From Synergistaceae bacterium UBA6083 (GTDB taxonomy: Bacteria; Synergistota; Synergistia; Synergistales; 79-D21), in NCBI GenBank assembly GCA_002436015.1, contig DIXJ01000014.1:1-57907 (forward strand): 57,907 nucleotides of DNA. The letters run 5' to 3'. The translations under genes and the position numbers were made by a program. Of the stretch, positions 24,740 through 33,441 are shown in pieces. The notes beneath the pieces are model-generated. The model had not been told where the DNA came from and did not search any database. It saw only the letters and a list, made by a program, of their open reading frames with translations. The first letter of the stretch is position 1; the number at the start of each line of letters is the position of its first letter.

Positions 24740-26301
24740 AGCCGTCCAGGGGGAAGGTTGCCGCCTTCCTCGACATGGGAACGAATTCTGTCCGGCTTTT
24801 AGTCGTCAGGGTGGACCCGGGAGGGGTCTACACGGTGCTCAACCAGCAGCGGGAAGTGGTCCGCCTGGGGGAGGGCGAGTTCCAGGAACAGCTTCTCCAG
24901 CCGGAAGCCATGGACCGGGCAGTCCTGGTCTGCAGGAAGTTCAATGACCTTGCCAGGGCCTACGGGGCGGAGGATATCGTCGCCGTCGCAACGTCTGCGA
25001 CCCGGGATGCGGAAAACCAGGGGAAATTCCTTGCCCGCCTCGAAAAGGAGGCCGGGCTGGAGGTGCGCGTCATCTCTGGCCGCGAGGAAGCCCGCCTCAT
25101 TTACCTGGGGGTCTCGAGCGGCGTCCACATGGGATCCAGGAACGCGGCCTTCATTGATATCGGAGGGGGCAGCACGGAGGTGATCGTCGGCAACCAGGCG
25201 GAACACGCCTACCTGGACACCCTGAAGCTCGGGGCGATCCGCCTGACCCAGATGTTTTTCCTTCCCGACGAAAAAGGCCCCGTCTCCGCGCCCCGGTATG
25301 CCCTGATCTGCCAATACGTGAAAAATGCCGCAATCCGGACCTCGCAGAGGGTGCGGGAGCACAAAATCGACATGGCCCTGGGCAGTTCGGGAACGATCAT
25401 GAACCTGGCCGAGATCGCCCACGAAATGAAACTGAAAGGGGCCACGGAGGAAAAGTGCCTTGGCCGGGAAGCCCTGAAAAGAGTCGTTGAAACCCTCTGT
25501 GCCCTTCCCCTCGAGGAGAGAAGGCGTCTCCCGGGCATCAACCCGGAGCGTGCGGACATCCTGGTCGCAGGAGCGGCCGTCATCGAAACGCTGATGGACC
25601 TGCTGGGGCTGAAGGAAATCCGGGTGAGCGACCGGGGGCTCAGGGACGGGCTCCTCGTGGACTACCTTTCCCGCCCGGAAAATTTCCCTCAGCTTTCAGG
25701 AATGACCGTCCGCCAGAAGAGCGTCCTGCGGCTGGGAAGGACCTTCGGCCTGGACGAGGAACACGCAAAAACGACGAGCCGCCTGACCCTGGGGCTTTTC
25801 GACTCGGCCCGTGAGGCCGGGCTTCACGCTTACGGTTCAGCCGAAAGGGAATTGCTCGAGCACGCCGTTTTGCTCCACGACATCGGGATGTTCATTTCCT
25901 TCAGCAACCACCACGCCCATAGCCATTACATCATCAGGAACGCAGAACTCCTGGGATTCAACCAGACCGAGATCGCGATCATTGCCTGCGTCGCTCTTTT
26001 CCACAGGAAGCGATTGCCCGACAAGGACAACCCGGATTTCGCTGCGCTGGACAAGGCTTCCAGGCAAGTCGTCCGCGTCCTCTCGATGTTCGTCCGGATC
26101 TCCGAAAACCTGGACCGGACTCACACAGGCATGGTGACCGGGGCCCGCTTCAGGTTATCCAAGGGCGGCAAGGTTGTCCTTGAAATCCGGGCATCGGGAG
26201 ACATCCAGATGGAGTTGTGGGGGGTCCAGTCCCAGCAGGAAGGCTTCAGGAAGATCTTCAAGCGTGCGTTCGAGGTCCGGGTGCTGCCGCCGGCAGGCTA
26301 A
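24724..26301 (+). CDS. ppx: exopolyphosphatase (Ppx/GppA family) with C-terminal HD domain
   Basis: Removes terminal phosphate from polyphosphate, and may act on pppGpp. 525 residues. The N-terminal ASKHA domain shows FLDMGTNSVRLL (phosphate 1) and FIDIGGGSTEVI (phosphate 2); the C-terminal HD part (about 350-520) holds LLHDIGMFI and NLDRTHTG. The start lies 16 bases inside the preceding gene. Having synthesis (ppk), binding (CHAD) and breakdown (ppx) in one operon implies tight stoichiometric control. It ends convergent with the sirtuin gene, sharing four bases. Confidence 0.92.
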   Translation: METSLKPSRGKVAAFLDMGTNSVRLLVVRVDPGGVYTVLNQQREVVRLGEGEFQEQLLQPEAMDRAVLVCRKFNDLARAYGAEDIVAVATSATRDAENQGKFLARLEKEAGLEVRVISGREEARLIYLGVSSGVHMGSRNAAFIDIGGGSTEVIVGNQAEHAYLDTLKLGAIRLTQMFFLPDEKGPVSAPRYALICQYVKNAAIRTSQRVREHKIDMALGSSGTIMNLAEIAHEMKLKGATEEKCLGREALKRVVETLCALPLEERRRLPGINPERADILVAGAAVIETLMDLLGLKEIRVSDRGLRDGLLVDYLSRPENFPQLSGMTVRQKSVLRLGRTFGLDEEHAKTTSRLTLGLFDSAREAGLHAYGSAERELLEHAVLLHDIGMFISFSNHHAHSHYIIRNAELLGFNQTEIAIIACVALFHRKRLPDKDNPDFAALDKASRQVVRVLSMFVRISENLDRTHTGMVTGARFRLSKGGKVVLEIRASGDIQMELWGVQSQQEGFRKIFKRAFEVRVLPPAG

Positions 26302-27080
26302 AGATCCGCGGGAACGTCCAGGCCCATCCTTGCCGCCACGGACTGGAAAAAGGCGTCGATGTCCTCGTCGACGTGAAGCGACACGCGGGATGAAGGCAGC
26401 CAGGTCCTGGAGATTTCCCCCTTGTTGACGACGACGATGTTCCCGGGACAGAGGGATGGGAGCCAGGCTGCCGGTGTCACGGCGAGGGAAGATCCCACGA
26501 CGAAAAGGAGGTCGGCACTCGCGACAAGCTCCTGGCAGGCCTCGAACTGCATGACGTTCTCCCCGAAGAAGACGACTTCCGGCTTGATGACCGACTGGCA
26601 CCGGTCGCAAAGGGGGATCCCTTCCGCCTCGACCTTCCGGGCGCTTTCGCGGTACCCGTAGTTCTTCCCGCACTTGGTGCAGCGGCTTTGCCAGATGCTC
26701 CCGTGAATCTCCAGGACTTTGGCGGATCCTGCCCTCTGGTGAAGGGCGTCGATGTTCTGCGTCACGATTCCCGACATTCTGCCCTCCTTTTCAAGCCGGG
26801 CAAAAAAGCGATGGCCCCACGTGGGTTGCACGGCCTCCACCTGGCGCAGGAACTCGCGGTGGAATTTATAGTAAAAAGCGGGATTGACCTCGAAAACACC
26901 GATATCGAAGATCCGTTCGGGGTTCTCGATCCCCAGTTTCGCATAGAGTCCCTCGGGTCCCCGGAAGTCCGGAATTCCCGCGCTTGTCGACATCCCGGCC
27001 CCGCTCAGGAGCACGATGCGTTCCGCACTTGCGATCAAGTCGGCACAACGACCTGCCATTTCAGTCAAAGAATGGCTCAT
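26298..27080 (-). CDS. cobB: NAD-dependent protein deacylase (sirtuin)
   Basis: Removes acyl groups from protein lysines with NAD cleavage. 260 residues with GAGMSTSAGIPDFRG (about 27-41), TQNIDALHQRAG, catalytic His in LEIHGS, a zinc site of CTKCG and CDRC, and the GSSLAVTPA motif. ATG 27080 has AGGAGGGG six bases upstream; the frame is open seven codons further. It is tail-to-tail with ppx. Its product, O-acyl-ADP-ribose, is a known macro domain ligand; the link to the nearby macro gene is only contextual. Confidence 0.93.
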   Translation of the reverse strand: MSHSLTEMAGRCADLIASAERIVLLSGAGMSTSAGIPDFRGPEGLYAKLGIENPERIFDIGVFEVNPAFYYKFHREFLRQVEAVQPTWGHRFFARLEKEGRMSGIVTQNIDALHQRAGSAKVLEIHGSIWQSRCTKCGKNYGYRESARKVEAEGIPLCDRCQSVIKPEVVFFGENVMQFEACQELVASADLLFVVGSSLAVTPAAWLPSLCPGNIVVVNKGEISRTWLPSSRVSLHVDEDIDAFFQSVAARMGLDVPADL

Positions 27081-27156
27081 GAATATCCCCTCCTGCCACA
27101 AGTTTACTCCTGCCTCGCATCCCGGAAAATCCCGGCTATGTCGGGACCCGCGTCAC

Positions 27157-27186
27157 TTGATGGGGCGGTTTGCCCCGTGATATATT
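27157..27186 (+). promoter_or_regulatory. putative promoter of the nucleobase carrier gene, with internal palindrome
   Basis: TTGATG, 18 bases, TATATT. The spacer contains GGGGC-GGTTT-GCCCC (27162-27176), which could be an operator. No purine riboswitch core is visible in the leader. Confidence 0.45.
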
Positions 27187-27227
27187 TCATGCAAGCGGGT
27201 GCAAAAAACTCGGGAGGTGTCCTAATC

Positions 27228-28610
27228 ATGGCTCTGCGCAAAGTCGTTTACGGTATCGACGATCGTCCCCCCTTCCCCATCATGGTCCTGGCCGGGCTGC
27301 AGCACGTGCTCACCCTCTTCGGGGCGACCACGCTGGTGCCGCTCATCTTTGGTCCAGCGATGGGCATGGACACGGTCCAGATCGGATTTTTCATTTCCTG
27401 CGTCTATTTCGCGATGGGAGTCGCGACCCTGATACAGACTCACCCGAAACTGGGGTCCGGCCTGCCGATCGTCCAGGGGTCGAGCTTCAGCTTCATTCCC
27501 CCCATCATGACGATCATCGGCACCTTCAAGGCGGCAGGACCGGCCGTCATCATGCAGAACGTCGGCGGTGCCCTGATCTCCGGTGGACTGGTCCTCGCGA
27601 TTCTCGGCTACACCCGTCTCGTGGGGTACATTCGCAAGGTCATCACGCCGATCGTCATCGGGCCCACGATCATGGCGATCGGATTTTCCCTGGCACCGGT
27701 GGCCGTCCAGTTCAATGCGGCGAATTACTGGCCGATCTCACTGCTCGTCGTGGCGGGGATCTTCACCTTTAGCCTGGTGTTGAAGAACAAGTACATCAAC
27801 ATCTTTGCCATCCTTTCCGCCATCGTCCTGGCCTACCTGGTCTGCCTGGCTGCTTCCATGGCCGGCCTGTTCCCTCAGGGGCATCCCGCCCACATCAACC
27901 TGGCAGGCATCGCCGCAGCACCCTGGTTCAGGGATTTCCGGACCTTGGTCATGCCCTGGGGGGCTCCGAAATTCAGCCTCCTCACCTTCGGTGCCATCCT
28001 TGCCGGTTTTTTCGCGGTCATGATCGAGTCCATCGGCGACTACCACTCCTGCTCCTACGCTTCCGGCCTGCCTGATCCCAGCCCTGACACCATCAGCAGG
28101 GGCATCGGCGCCGAAGGCTTGAACTGCATGCTCGCCGGTCTCTTCGGGGCCGTTGGAACGACCTCCTACACGGAGAACATCGGGCTGATCGGCCTGACGG
28201 GAGTGGCTTCCCGGTGGGTTGTCCGCACCGGCGCCGTCCTGCTCATCATCATGAGCATGATCGGAAAGCTTGGGGCGCTGGTCGCAACGATCCCCAGTCC
28301 GATCATCGGGGGAGCGTACATTGCCCTTTTCGGGATCATAGGGGCCCTGGGGATCCAGGTGCTCATGAGGGCCGACATGGGAAGCCAGAGAAACGTGCTC
28401 ATCGTCGGTTTCGCTTTCCTGATGGCCCTCGGCCTTCCGGGCTGGGTGGACGGCCAAAAGGAGGCCTTCTTTGCTTTCGGCGTCCCGGGACAGGTCCTGT
28501 GGGCGATCCTCAAGACACCCATGGCGGTAGCGGGCGTCTGTGCCGCCTTCTGGGACAGCCTGATCCCCGGGACGCCGGAGGAGCGCGGCATCGGAGTGCA
28601 GCCTCGCTAA
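27228..28610 (+). CDS. NCS2-family uracil/xanthine permease
   Basis: Nucleobase:cation symporter in the cytoplasmic membrane, 460 residues with about 14 hydrophobic segments. Family motifs are QNVGGALISGG, the MIESIGDYHS segment (substrate-binding Glu) and GTTSYTENIGLIGLTGVASR-like block (cited in part) with the NxGxxxxT pattern. ATG 27228 follows GGGAGGTG with eight bases spacing; an open frame extends upstream across the sirtuin promoter but is not coding. Xanthine versus uracil specificity cannot be decided. It is transcribed alone, closed by a terminator. Confidence 0.9.
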   Translation: MALRKVVYGIDDRPPFPIMVLAGLQHVLTLFGATTLVPLIFGPAMGMDTVQIGFFISCVYFAMGVATLIQTHPKLGSGLPIVQGSSFSFIPPIMTIIGTFKAAGPAVIMQNVGGALISGGLVLAILGYTRLVGYIRKVITPIVIGPTIMAIGFSLAPVAVQFNAANYWPISLLVVAGIFTFSLVLKNKYINIFAILSAIVLAYLVCLAASMAGLFPQGHPAHINLAGIAAAPWFRDFRTLVMPWGAPKFSLLTFGAILAGFFAVMIESIGDYHSCSYASGLPDPSPDTISRGIGAEGLNCMLAGLFGAVGTTSYTENIGLIGLTGVASRWVVRTGAVLLIIMSMIGKLGALVATIPSPIIGGAYIALFGIIGALGIQVLMRADMGSQRNVLIVGFAFLMALGLPGWVDGQKEAFFAFGVPGQVLWAILKTPMAVAGVCAAFWDSLIPGTPEERGIGVQPR

Positions 28611-28632
28611 AGGAAAAAAGGAAATCTGGCGA

Positions 28633-28665
28633 GGGGCGGCGGGAAATCCCGCTGCCCCTTTTTTT
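28633..28665 (+). terminator. terminator of the nucleobase carrier gene
   Basis: GGGGC-GGCGGGA paired with TCCCGCT-GCCCC, followed by seven T. Confidence 0.9.
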
Positions 28666-28707
28666 GCGGTATTATTGGAACGCAGGGTGAAAGGGGAATT
28701 GGATAAC

Positions 28708-30102
28708 GTGGGAAAATTCGACTTCATCATTGTCGGAGCAGGGCCGGCAGGCCTTTTCGCGGCACTCGAGCTTTCACGGGCAGGGAAAAGCGTGGCCGTT
28801 TTCGACAAGGGCTCTCCGATATCTGCCCGGAAATGCCCGATCAAGACAGGGGCATCGAAGGACTGTGTGCGTTGTCACCCGTGCGCGATCATCTCCGGGT
28901 GGGGCGGGGCAGGGGCCTATAGTGACGGAAAGCTGACCCTGACGCCTGAATTCGGGGGGAACCTTGAGCGGAGCGTCGGGCGCGAGAAACTCCTGGACCT
29001 GATTGATGAAGTGGATCGGACTTTCGTCCATTTCGGTGCCGACTCTCCCGTCTATGAACCGGATCCGGTCTTTGCGGCTGACGTCATAAGGAGGGGCCGG
29101 GCTGCCGGCCTCCAGGTCATTCCTGCCCGTATCCGCCACATGGGCACGGACCGGGCCAAGCAGGTCCTTGCCTCCTTTTACGAAGAACTGGGAGCCTCGT
29201 GCGAGGTGAGAACAAGAACGGAAGTCCAGACGGTCCTGGTGGAGCAGGGGCGGGCAAAAGGGGTTCTCCTGGCGGACGGTACCCTGGTCGAAGCGCCCGC
29301 AGTGCTCCTGGCCCCGGGTCGCGAAGGGGCTCCCTGGATGGAGCGGGTGGCATCGGACCTGGGGTTGTCCGTGGACTCCCTGCCTGTCGATATCGGGGTT
29401 CGCGTCGAGATCCCCGACGAGATCGCCAATGACCTGACCGAGCAGTTTTACGAAGTCAAGGCCATTTTCGATGCCCCCACCTTCGACGACAGGGTCAGGA
29501 CTTTCTGCATGTGCCCTCACGGGGAGGTTGTCACGGAATACCAGAGCGACTCCGGCCTCGTCATCGTGAACGGTCATAGCAACCGCGACCGGAAGACCCA
29601 GAACACGAACTTCGCCATACTCGTGAGCACGGAGTTCACCCACCCCTTCCGCGACCCGAACGGCTACGGAGGAGCAATCGCCCGCCTGGCAAACATGCTT
29701 GGGGGTACCGTGCTGGTCCAGCGCCTGGGTGACCTGAAGGCGGGAAGGCGTTCCACGGCAGGGAGAATCGAGCGTGGACTGGTTCGTCCGACCCTGCAGC
29801 AGGCGGAACCGGGAGACCTTTCGTTTGCCCTGCCCTATCGCCACCTTACCGACATCCTGGAGATGCTGAAGGCCCTGAACGCCATCATGCCAGGGATCGA
29901 CGGGCCCCATACCCTGCTCTACGGGGTTGAGGTGAAATTCTACAGCCTTCGCCTTTCCCTGGACAAGGGACTGCAGACCTCCGTCAAGGGCCTCTACGCG
30001 GCAGGCGACGGGGCCGGGGTCACCCGTGGGCTCGTGCAGGCCTCCGCCAGCGGCCTTGTGGCGGCGAGGGATTTCCTTGACACGGAGAGGGAAGCGAGTT
30101 AA
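28708..30102 (+). CDS. FAD-dependent dehydrogenase, COG2509 type
   Basis: Uncharacterised flavoprotein of about 464 residues. The N-terminal dinucleotide motif IIVGAGPAGLFAALEL is followed by the group-specific cysteine cluster CPIKTG...CVRCHPC and GWGGAGAYSDGKL; the C-terminal GLYAAGDGAGVTRGLVQA completes the FAD site. GTG 28708 is preferred (homologs start just before the FAD motif; AAAGGGG upstream); TTG 28699 or TTG 28675 are alternatives. Substrate unknown. The cysteines may bind a metal or be redox-active. Confidence 0.82.
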   Translation: MGKFDFIIVGAGPAGLFAALELSRAGKSVAVFDKGSPISARKCPIKTGASKDCVRCHPCAIISGWGGAGAYSDGKLTLTPEFGGNLERSVGREKLLDLIDEVDRTFVHFGADSPVYEPDPVFAADVIRRGRAAGLQVIPARIRHMGTDRAKQVLASFYEELGASCEVRTRTEVQTVLVEQGRAKGVLLADGTLVEAPAVLLAPGREGAPWMERVASDLGLSVDSLPVDIGVRVEIPDEIANDLTEQFYEVKAIFDAPTFDDRVRTFCMCPHGEVVTEYQSDSGLVIVNGHSNRDRKTQNTNFAILVSTEFTHPFRDPNGYGGAIARLANMLGGTVLVQRLGDLKAGRRSTAGRIERGLVRPTLQQAEPGDLSFALPYRHLTDILEMLKALNAIMPGIDGPHTLLYGVEVKFYSLRLSLDKGLQTSVKGLYAAGDGAGVTRGLVQASASGLVAARDFLDTEREAS

Positions 30103-30105
30103 ACT
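30077..30105 (+). promoter_or_regulatory. possible promoter of the ferritin gene
   Basis: TTGACA (inside the end of the preceding gene), 17 bases, TAAACT. The box match could be chance within coding sequence. Downstream a short hairpin (GGGGCT/AGCCCC, 30135-30150) lies just before the ribosome site. Confidence 0.4.
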
Positions 30106-30174
30106 ACCCTTACTCTAAAATCATTATCAACAACGGGGCTTAAAAGCCCCTAACCAAGGGGAGGTCGATTGCAG

Positions 30175-30690
30175 ATGATGAAGGAAAAGATGAACGAGGC
30201 GATCAACAGGCAGATCAACGAGGAAGCTTTCTCTTCCTACCTTTACCTTTCCATGTCAGCCTGGTTCGAGAGGCGGAACCTGAAAGGGTTTGCCAACTGG
30301 ATGAAGGTCCAGGCCCAGGAAGAGGCCGTTCACGCCAAGATATTCTTTGACCATATTGTTGAGAGGGGCGGAGAGGTCAAGCTTTTGTCCATCGCGGCCC
30401 CAAAGACTGAATGGGCGTCACCGCTCGAGGCTTTCAGGGACACTCTCGAGCACGAGAAGCACATCACCTCCTGCATCCATGGCCTGATGGACCTGGCCAT
30501 TGAAGAGAAAGACCATGCCGGGGCAATTGCCCTCCAATGGTTTGTCACGGAACAGGTCGAAGAAGAAGCCAACGCGGAGGAACTCCTGGCCAAAGTGGAG
30601 ATGGTCGGGGAATCAAAGAACGGGCTCTTTATGATGGACCGGGAACTCGGGGCCAGGGTTTTCAAACTGCCCACGGGTGTTACGATATAA
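30175..30690 (+). CDS. ferritin (non-heme iron storage)
   Basis: Forms a 24-mer shell that oxidises and stores iron. 171 residues of the bacterial FtnA type. Helix A holds the ferroxidase Glu in EEAFSSYLYLSM, helix B has EEAVHAKIFFDHI, and helix C/D contains WFVTEQVEEEA. ATG 30175 is used; TTG 30169 has shorter spacing to GGGGAGG and is possible. It is followed by flavin reductase and flavodiiron protein genes, a set that protects anaerobes from oxygen and iron-driven damage. Confidence 0.92.
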   Translation: MMKEKMNEAINRQINEEAFSSYLYLSMSAWFERRNLKGFANWMKVQAQEEAVHAKIFFDHIVERGGEVKLLSIAAPKTEWASPLEAFRDTLEHEKHITSCIHGLMDLAIEEKDHAGAIALQWFVTEQVEEEANAEELLAKVEMVGESKNGLFMMDRELGARVFKLPTGVTI

Positions 30691-30795
30691 GGCAACCCGT
30701 CCATCCGGGATGTCACGCGCGGGGACGGGCTGCGGCCTTTCCCCGCTTTTGCATCGGGCAATACGGAATTCATTACTAAACGAGGGGGATCGATC

Positions 30796-31329
30796 ATGGA
30801 GACCGAAAACACCATCGACGTCAAAGCCTTGTTCAACCTGACCTACGGCATGTACATCATCAGCACGGTATGGGAAGGCCGGAAAAACGGCCAGATCGCG
30901 AACTCCGTGATGCAGGTCACGGCAACCCCGAACACGGTGGCGGTCTGCCTGAACAAGGAGAACCTGACCTGGGATCTCCTCGAGAAAAGCGGTAAATTCT
31001 CGGTGACGGTCCTGGAGGAGGAAGTCCCCATGACGTTTATCGGGAATTTCGGGTTCAAGAGCGGCCGGGATATCGACAAGTTCGCCTCTTGCGGGTGGAT
31101 GGCCGCGCCCGGGGGAACACCCGTCGTGCTCGACCATGCTCTTTCCTGGATCGAGGCGCGTGTGTTCAACCGTATCGACGTTTACACGCACAGCGTCTTT
31201 TTCGGAGAGGTCATTTCCTCCTCATGCCTGAAGCAGGGGTGTCCGCTGACTTATGCGAACTACCACCTCGTGAAAAAGGGAAAATCGCCGAAATCCGCGC
31301 CCACATACAACCTGAACGCAGTCAAGTAA
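30796..31329 (+). CDS. flavin reductase-like FMN-binding protein (flavoredoxin type)
   Basis: 177 residues of the flavin reductase fold, close to flavoredoxin and to the flavin domain of high-molecular-weight rubredoxin, which passes electrons to flavodiiron proteins. Recognisable parts: FNLTYGMYIIST, MQVTATPNTVAVCLNKEN (FMN phosphate region), and VFFGEVISS. Unlike clostridial Hrb it lacks a fused rubredoxin domain. ATG 30796 has GAGGGGGA upstream. The flavodiiron gene starts 16 bases after it, supporting an electron donor-acceptor pair. Confidence 0.85.
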   Translation: METENTIDVKALFNLTYGMYIISTVWEGRKNGQIANSVMQVTATPNTVAVCLNKENLTWDLLEKSGKFSVTVLEEEVPMTFIGNFGFKSGRDIDKFASCGWMAAPGGTPVVLDHALSWIEARVFNRIDVYTHSVFFGEVISSSCLKQGCPLTYANYHLVKKGKSPKSAPTYNLNAVK

Positions 31330-31345
31330 GGAGGTCTTGCAGAAG

Positions 31346-32548
31346 ATGAGCGGCAGCGCAATCGAAGTCAAGCCAGGGATTTACTGGGTCGGAGCCATCG
31401 ATTGGGGCCTGCGTGATTTTCACGGGTATTCCACGGAACTGGGGTCCACCTACAATGCCTTCCTCGTGGTGGACGATCACGTGACCCTCTTCGACACCGT
31501 GAAGGCAACCCATACGGAGGAGATGCTCTGGCGGATCGGCCAGGTCATCGATCCGGGGCGCATCGATACGGTCGTCGTCAACCACGCGGAGATGGATCAC
31601 AGCGGCAGCCTGGGAAGGCTGATCGAGACGGTCCATCCCGAGAGGGTTTTCGCTTCCCCGGCCTGCGAAAAAGCCCTCAAGGCCCATTTCCACTACCGGG
31701 ACTGGCCGGTGCATGTCGTGAAGAGCGGGGACCGCCTGAACCTGGGGAAGCGCAACGTGGCTTTCCTCGAGACGAAAATGCTCCATTGGCCGGACAGCAT
31801 GTTTTCCTTCCTGGAGGAGGACGGCCTCCTGATTTCCAGCGACGCTTTCGGGGCGCATTACGCTTCCAGCGAGCGCTTCGACGACGAGGTGGAAGCGGGG
31901 GAGCTGATGCACCAGGCCGGAAAGTATTACGCGAACATCCTGAACCCCTACTCACCGCTCGTGCTGGGCTTGCTTGAGCAGGTCAGGAAACTCGGGCTCG
32001 ACATCAAGATGATCGCACCCGACCATGGGGTGATCTGGCGGAAGGACCCGGGGCGCATCCTGGCTGCATACGCCGACTGGGGAGCCCAGAAAACACGGGA
32101 GAAGACCCTGGTCGTTTTCGATTCCATGTGGCACAGCACCGAGAAGATGGCCGAAGCGGTCGGGCAGGGACTCCTGGAGAAGGGGGTTTCCGTCCAGGTG
32201 ATGGACCTGCACGGCTGGCACCGGAGCGACGTTGTGACGGAACTCCTGGATGCAAGGGGGCTCGTGCTCGGTTCTCCGACCCTGAACAACGGGATGCTTC
32301 CCCGCCTGGCGGACGTGATCTGCTATGCGAAGGGGCTGCGGTTCACCGGGCGGCTTGGCGCCGCCTTCGGTTCCTACGGCTGGGGCGGGGAGGCGGTCAA
32401 ACTGTTGAACGAAGCCCTTGACGAGATGAAGGTCAGGCGTGTGCACGAGGGATTGCGGATCCAGTACGTCCCGGCCCAGGGCGACCTGGATCGTTGCAGG
32501 GATATGGGGCATACGATCGCCGAGGCCGTCCTCGCAGAATCGCGCTGA
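31346..32548 (+). CDS. class A flavodiiron protein (FprA-like)
   Basis: Cytoplasmic oxygen (or NO) reductase. 400 residues: a metallo-beta-lactamase domain (about 1-250) with diiron ligands in HAEMDH (His80, Glu82, Asp84, His85), LHWPD (His147), SDAFG (Asp166) and PDHGVIW (His227), then a flavodoxin domain (about 255-400) with DSMWHSTEKMA, GSPTLNNGMLP and SYGWGGEAV. ATG 31346 is chosen; TTG 31337 lies two bases from the AAGGAGG. It is overlapped by one base (TGATG) with the next gene. All diiron ligands are present, so it should be active. Confidence 0.93.
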   Translation: MSGSAIEVKPGIYWVGAIDWGLRDFHGYSTELGSTYNAFLVVDDHVTLFDTVKATHTEEMLWRIGQVIDPGRIDTVVVNHAEMDHSGSLGRLIETVHPERVFASPACEKALKAHFHYRDWPVHVVKSGDRLNLGKRNVAFLETKMLHWPDSMFSFLEEDGLLISSDAFGAHYASSERFDDEVEAGELMHQAGKYYANILNPYSPLVLGLLEQVRKLGLDIKMIAPDHGVIWRKDPGRILAAYADWGAQKTREKTLVVFDSMWHSTEKMAEAVGQGLLEKGVSVQVMDLHGWHRSDVVTELLDARGLVLGSPTLNNGMLPRLADVICYAKGLRFTGRLGAAFGSYGWGGEAVKLLNEALDEMKVRRVHEGLRIQYVPAQGDLDRCRDMGHTIAEAVLAESR

Positions 32549-33441
32549 TGGGGAAGGGAGCGGGTGGCAGGGCCTGGCCGGGGGAGCCTGACTGCCTCCG
32601 GGAAATACTCGAGGGGATTTACGCCGATTACAACCGTCCCGAATGGGTCTCCCCGGATCCCCTGGAGTGCGTCCTCCCGTTTGCCGACCCGCGTGACCGG
32701 GAGGTTGCCGCGCTGGTGGCATCGGGTCTTGCCTATGGCCGCGTGAACCAGATCGTGAGGAGTGTCCGGTTGGTCCTTGCCCACCTGGGTCCCTCCCCGC
32801 GTTCTGCCCTTGAACGCTCGTCCCGCTCGCAGCTCGAGCGGGATTTTTCTTCATTCAGGCACAGGTTCACTCCCGGGAGCGACGTTGCCAATCTTCTCTG
32901 GGGGGCCCGGATGCTTTGCCTCAGGCATGGGGGGCTCGAATCCGCCTTCCTCTCCGGGGACCGCCCCGGGGGAACCTATATCCCCACGCTCGATGTCTTC
33001 ATGCAGGAACTGGCTCGGGCTTCGGGAGTGCAGGGAAGGAACAGCCTGGTTTGCCGGCCGTCCGATGGGAGTGCATGCAAGCGACATTGGCTTTTCCTGA
33101 AATGGATGGTTCGCTCCGACGCGGTGGACCCGGGAGGCTGGAACCGATGCGGTCCGGCCAGGCTCGTGATACCTCTGGACACGCACATGCATCGGATCGG
33201 GCGGGTTCTCGGATTCACCAATCGCAAGGTTGCCGACCTGAAGGCCGCCCTGGAGGTCACGAGGGGATTTGCCGCCATCGCGCCCGAGGATCCGGCCCGA
33301 TACGACTTTTCCCTGACGCGGTTCGGTATCCGGAGTGACCTGCTCCTCGAGGATCTACTCGTAAAGTGCCGAACGGCCGCGCTCGACGTCCACATGCCGA
33401 AGGACGGCCATCCCGGCGATGAAAAACAGGGAAAGGGCTAG
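32548..33441 (+). CDS. TIGR02757 (DUF2400) family protein
   Basis: 297 residues of a conserved bacterial family without established function. Recognised by LREILEGIYADYNRPEW near the N-terminus, ASGLAYGRVNQI, LFLKWMVR and the C-terminal PLDTHMHRIG block followed by a helical end. The start overlaps the flavodiiron stop by one base, so translation is coupled, which suggests a link to oxidative stress or DNA upkeep but proves nothing. Its last 87 bases overlap the convergent MFS gene. Confidence 0.8.
   Translation: MGKGAGGRAWPGEPDCLREILEGIYADYNRPEWVSPDPLECVLPFADPRDREVAALVASGLAYGRVNQIVRSVRLVLAHLGPSPRSALERSSRSQLERDFSSFRHRFTPGSDVANLLWGARMLCLRHGGLESAFLSGDRPGGTYIPTLDVFMQELARASGVQGRNSLVCRPSDGSACKRHWLFLKWMVRSDAVDPGGWNRCGPARLVIPLDTHMHRIGRVLGFTNRKVADLKAALEVTRGFAAIAPEDPARYDFSLTRFGIRSDLLLEDLLVKCRTAALDVHMPKDGHPGDEKQGKG

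Noticed and set aside
27081..27227. Purine riboswitch ahead of the nucleobase carrier
   Set aside because: The conserved purine aptamer core is absent; only a short GGGGC/GCCCC palindrome within a promoter spacer is seen.
26688..27227. N-terminal extension of the nucleobase carrier by 180 codons
   Set aside because: This stretch is antisense to the sirtuin gene and lacks similarity to the carrier family; a strong ribosome site marks the start at 27228.
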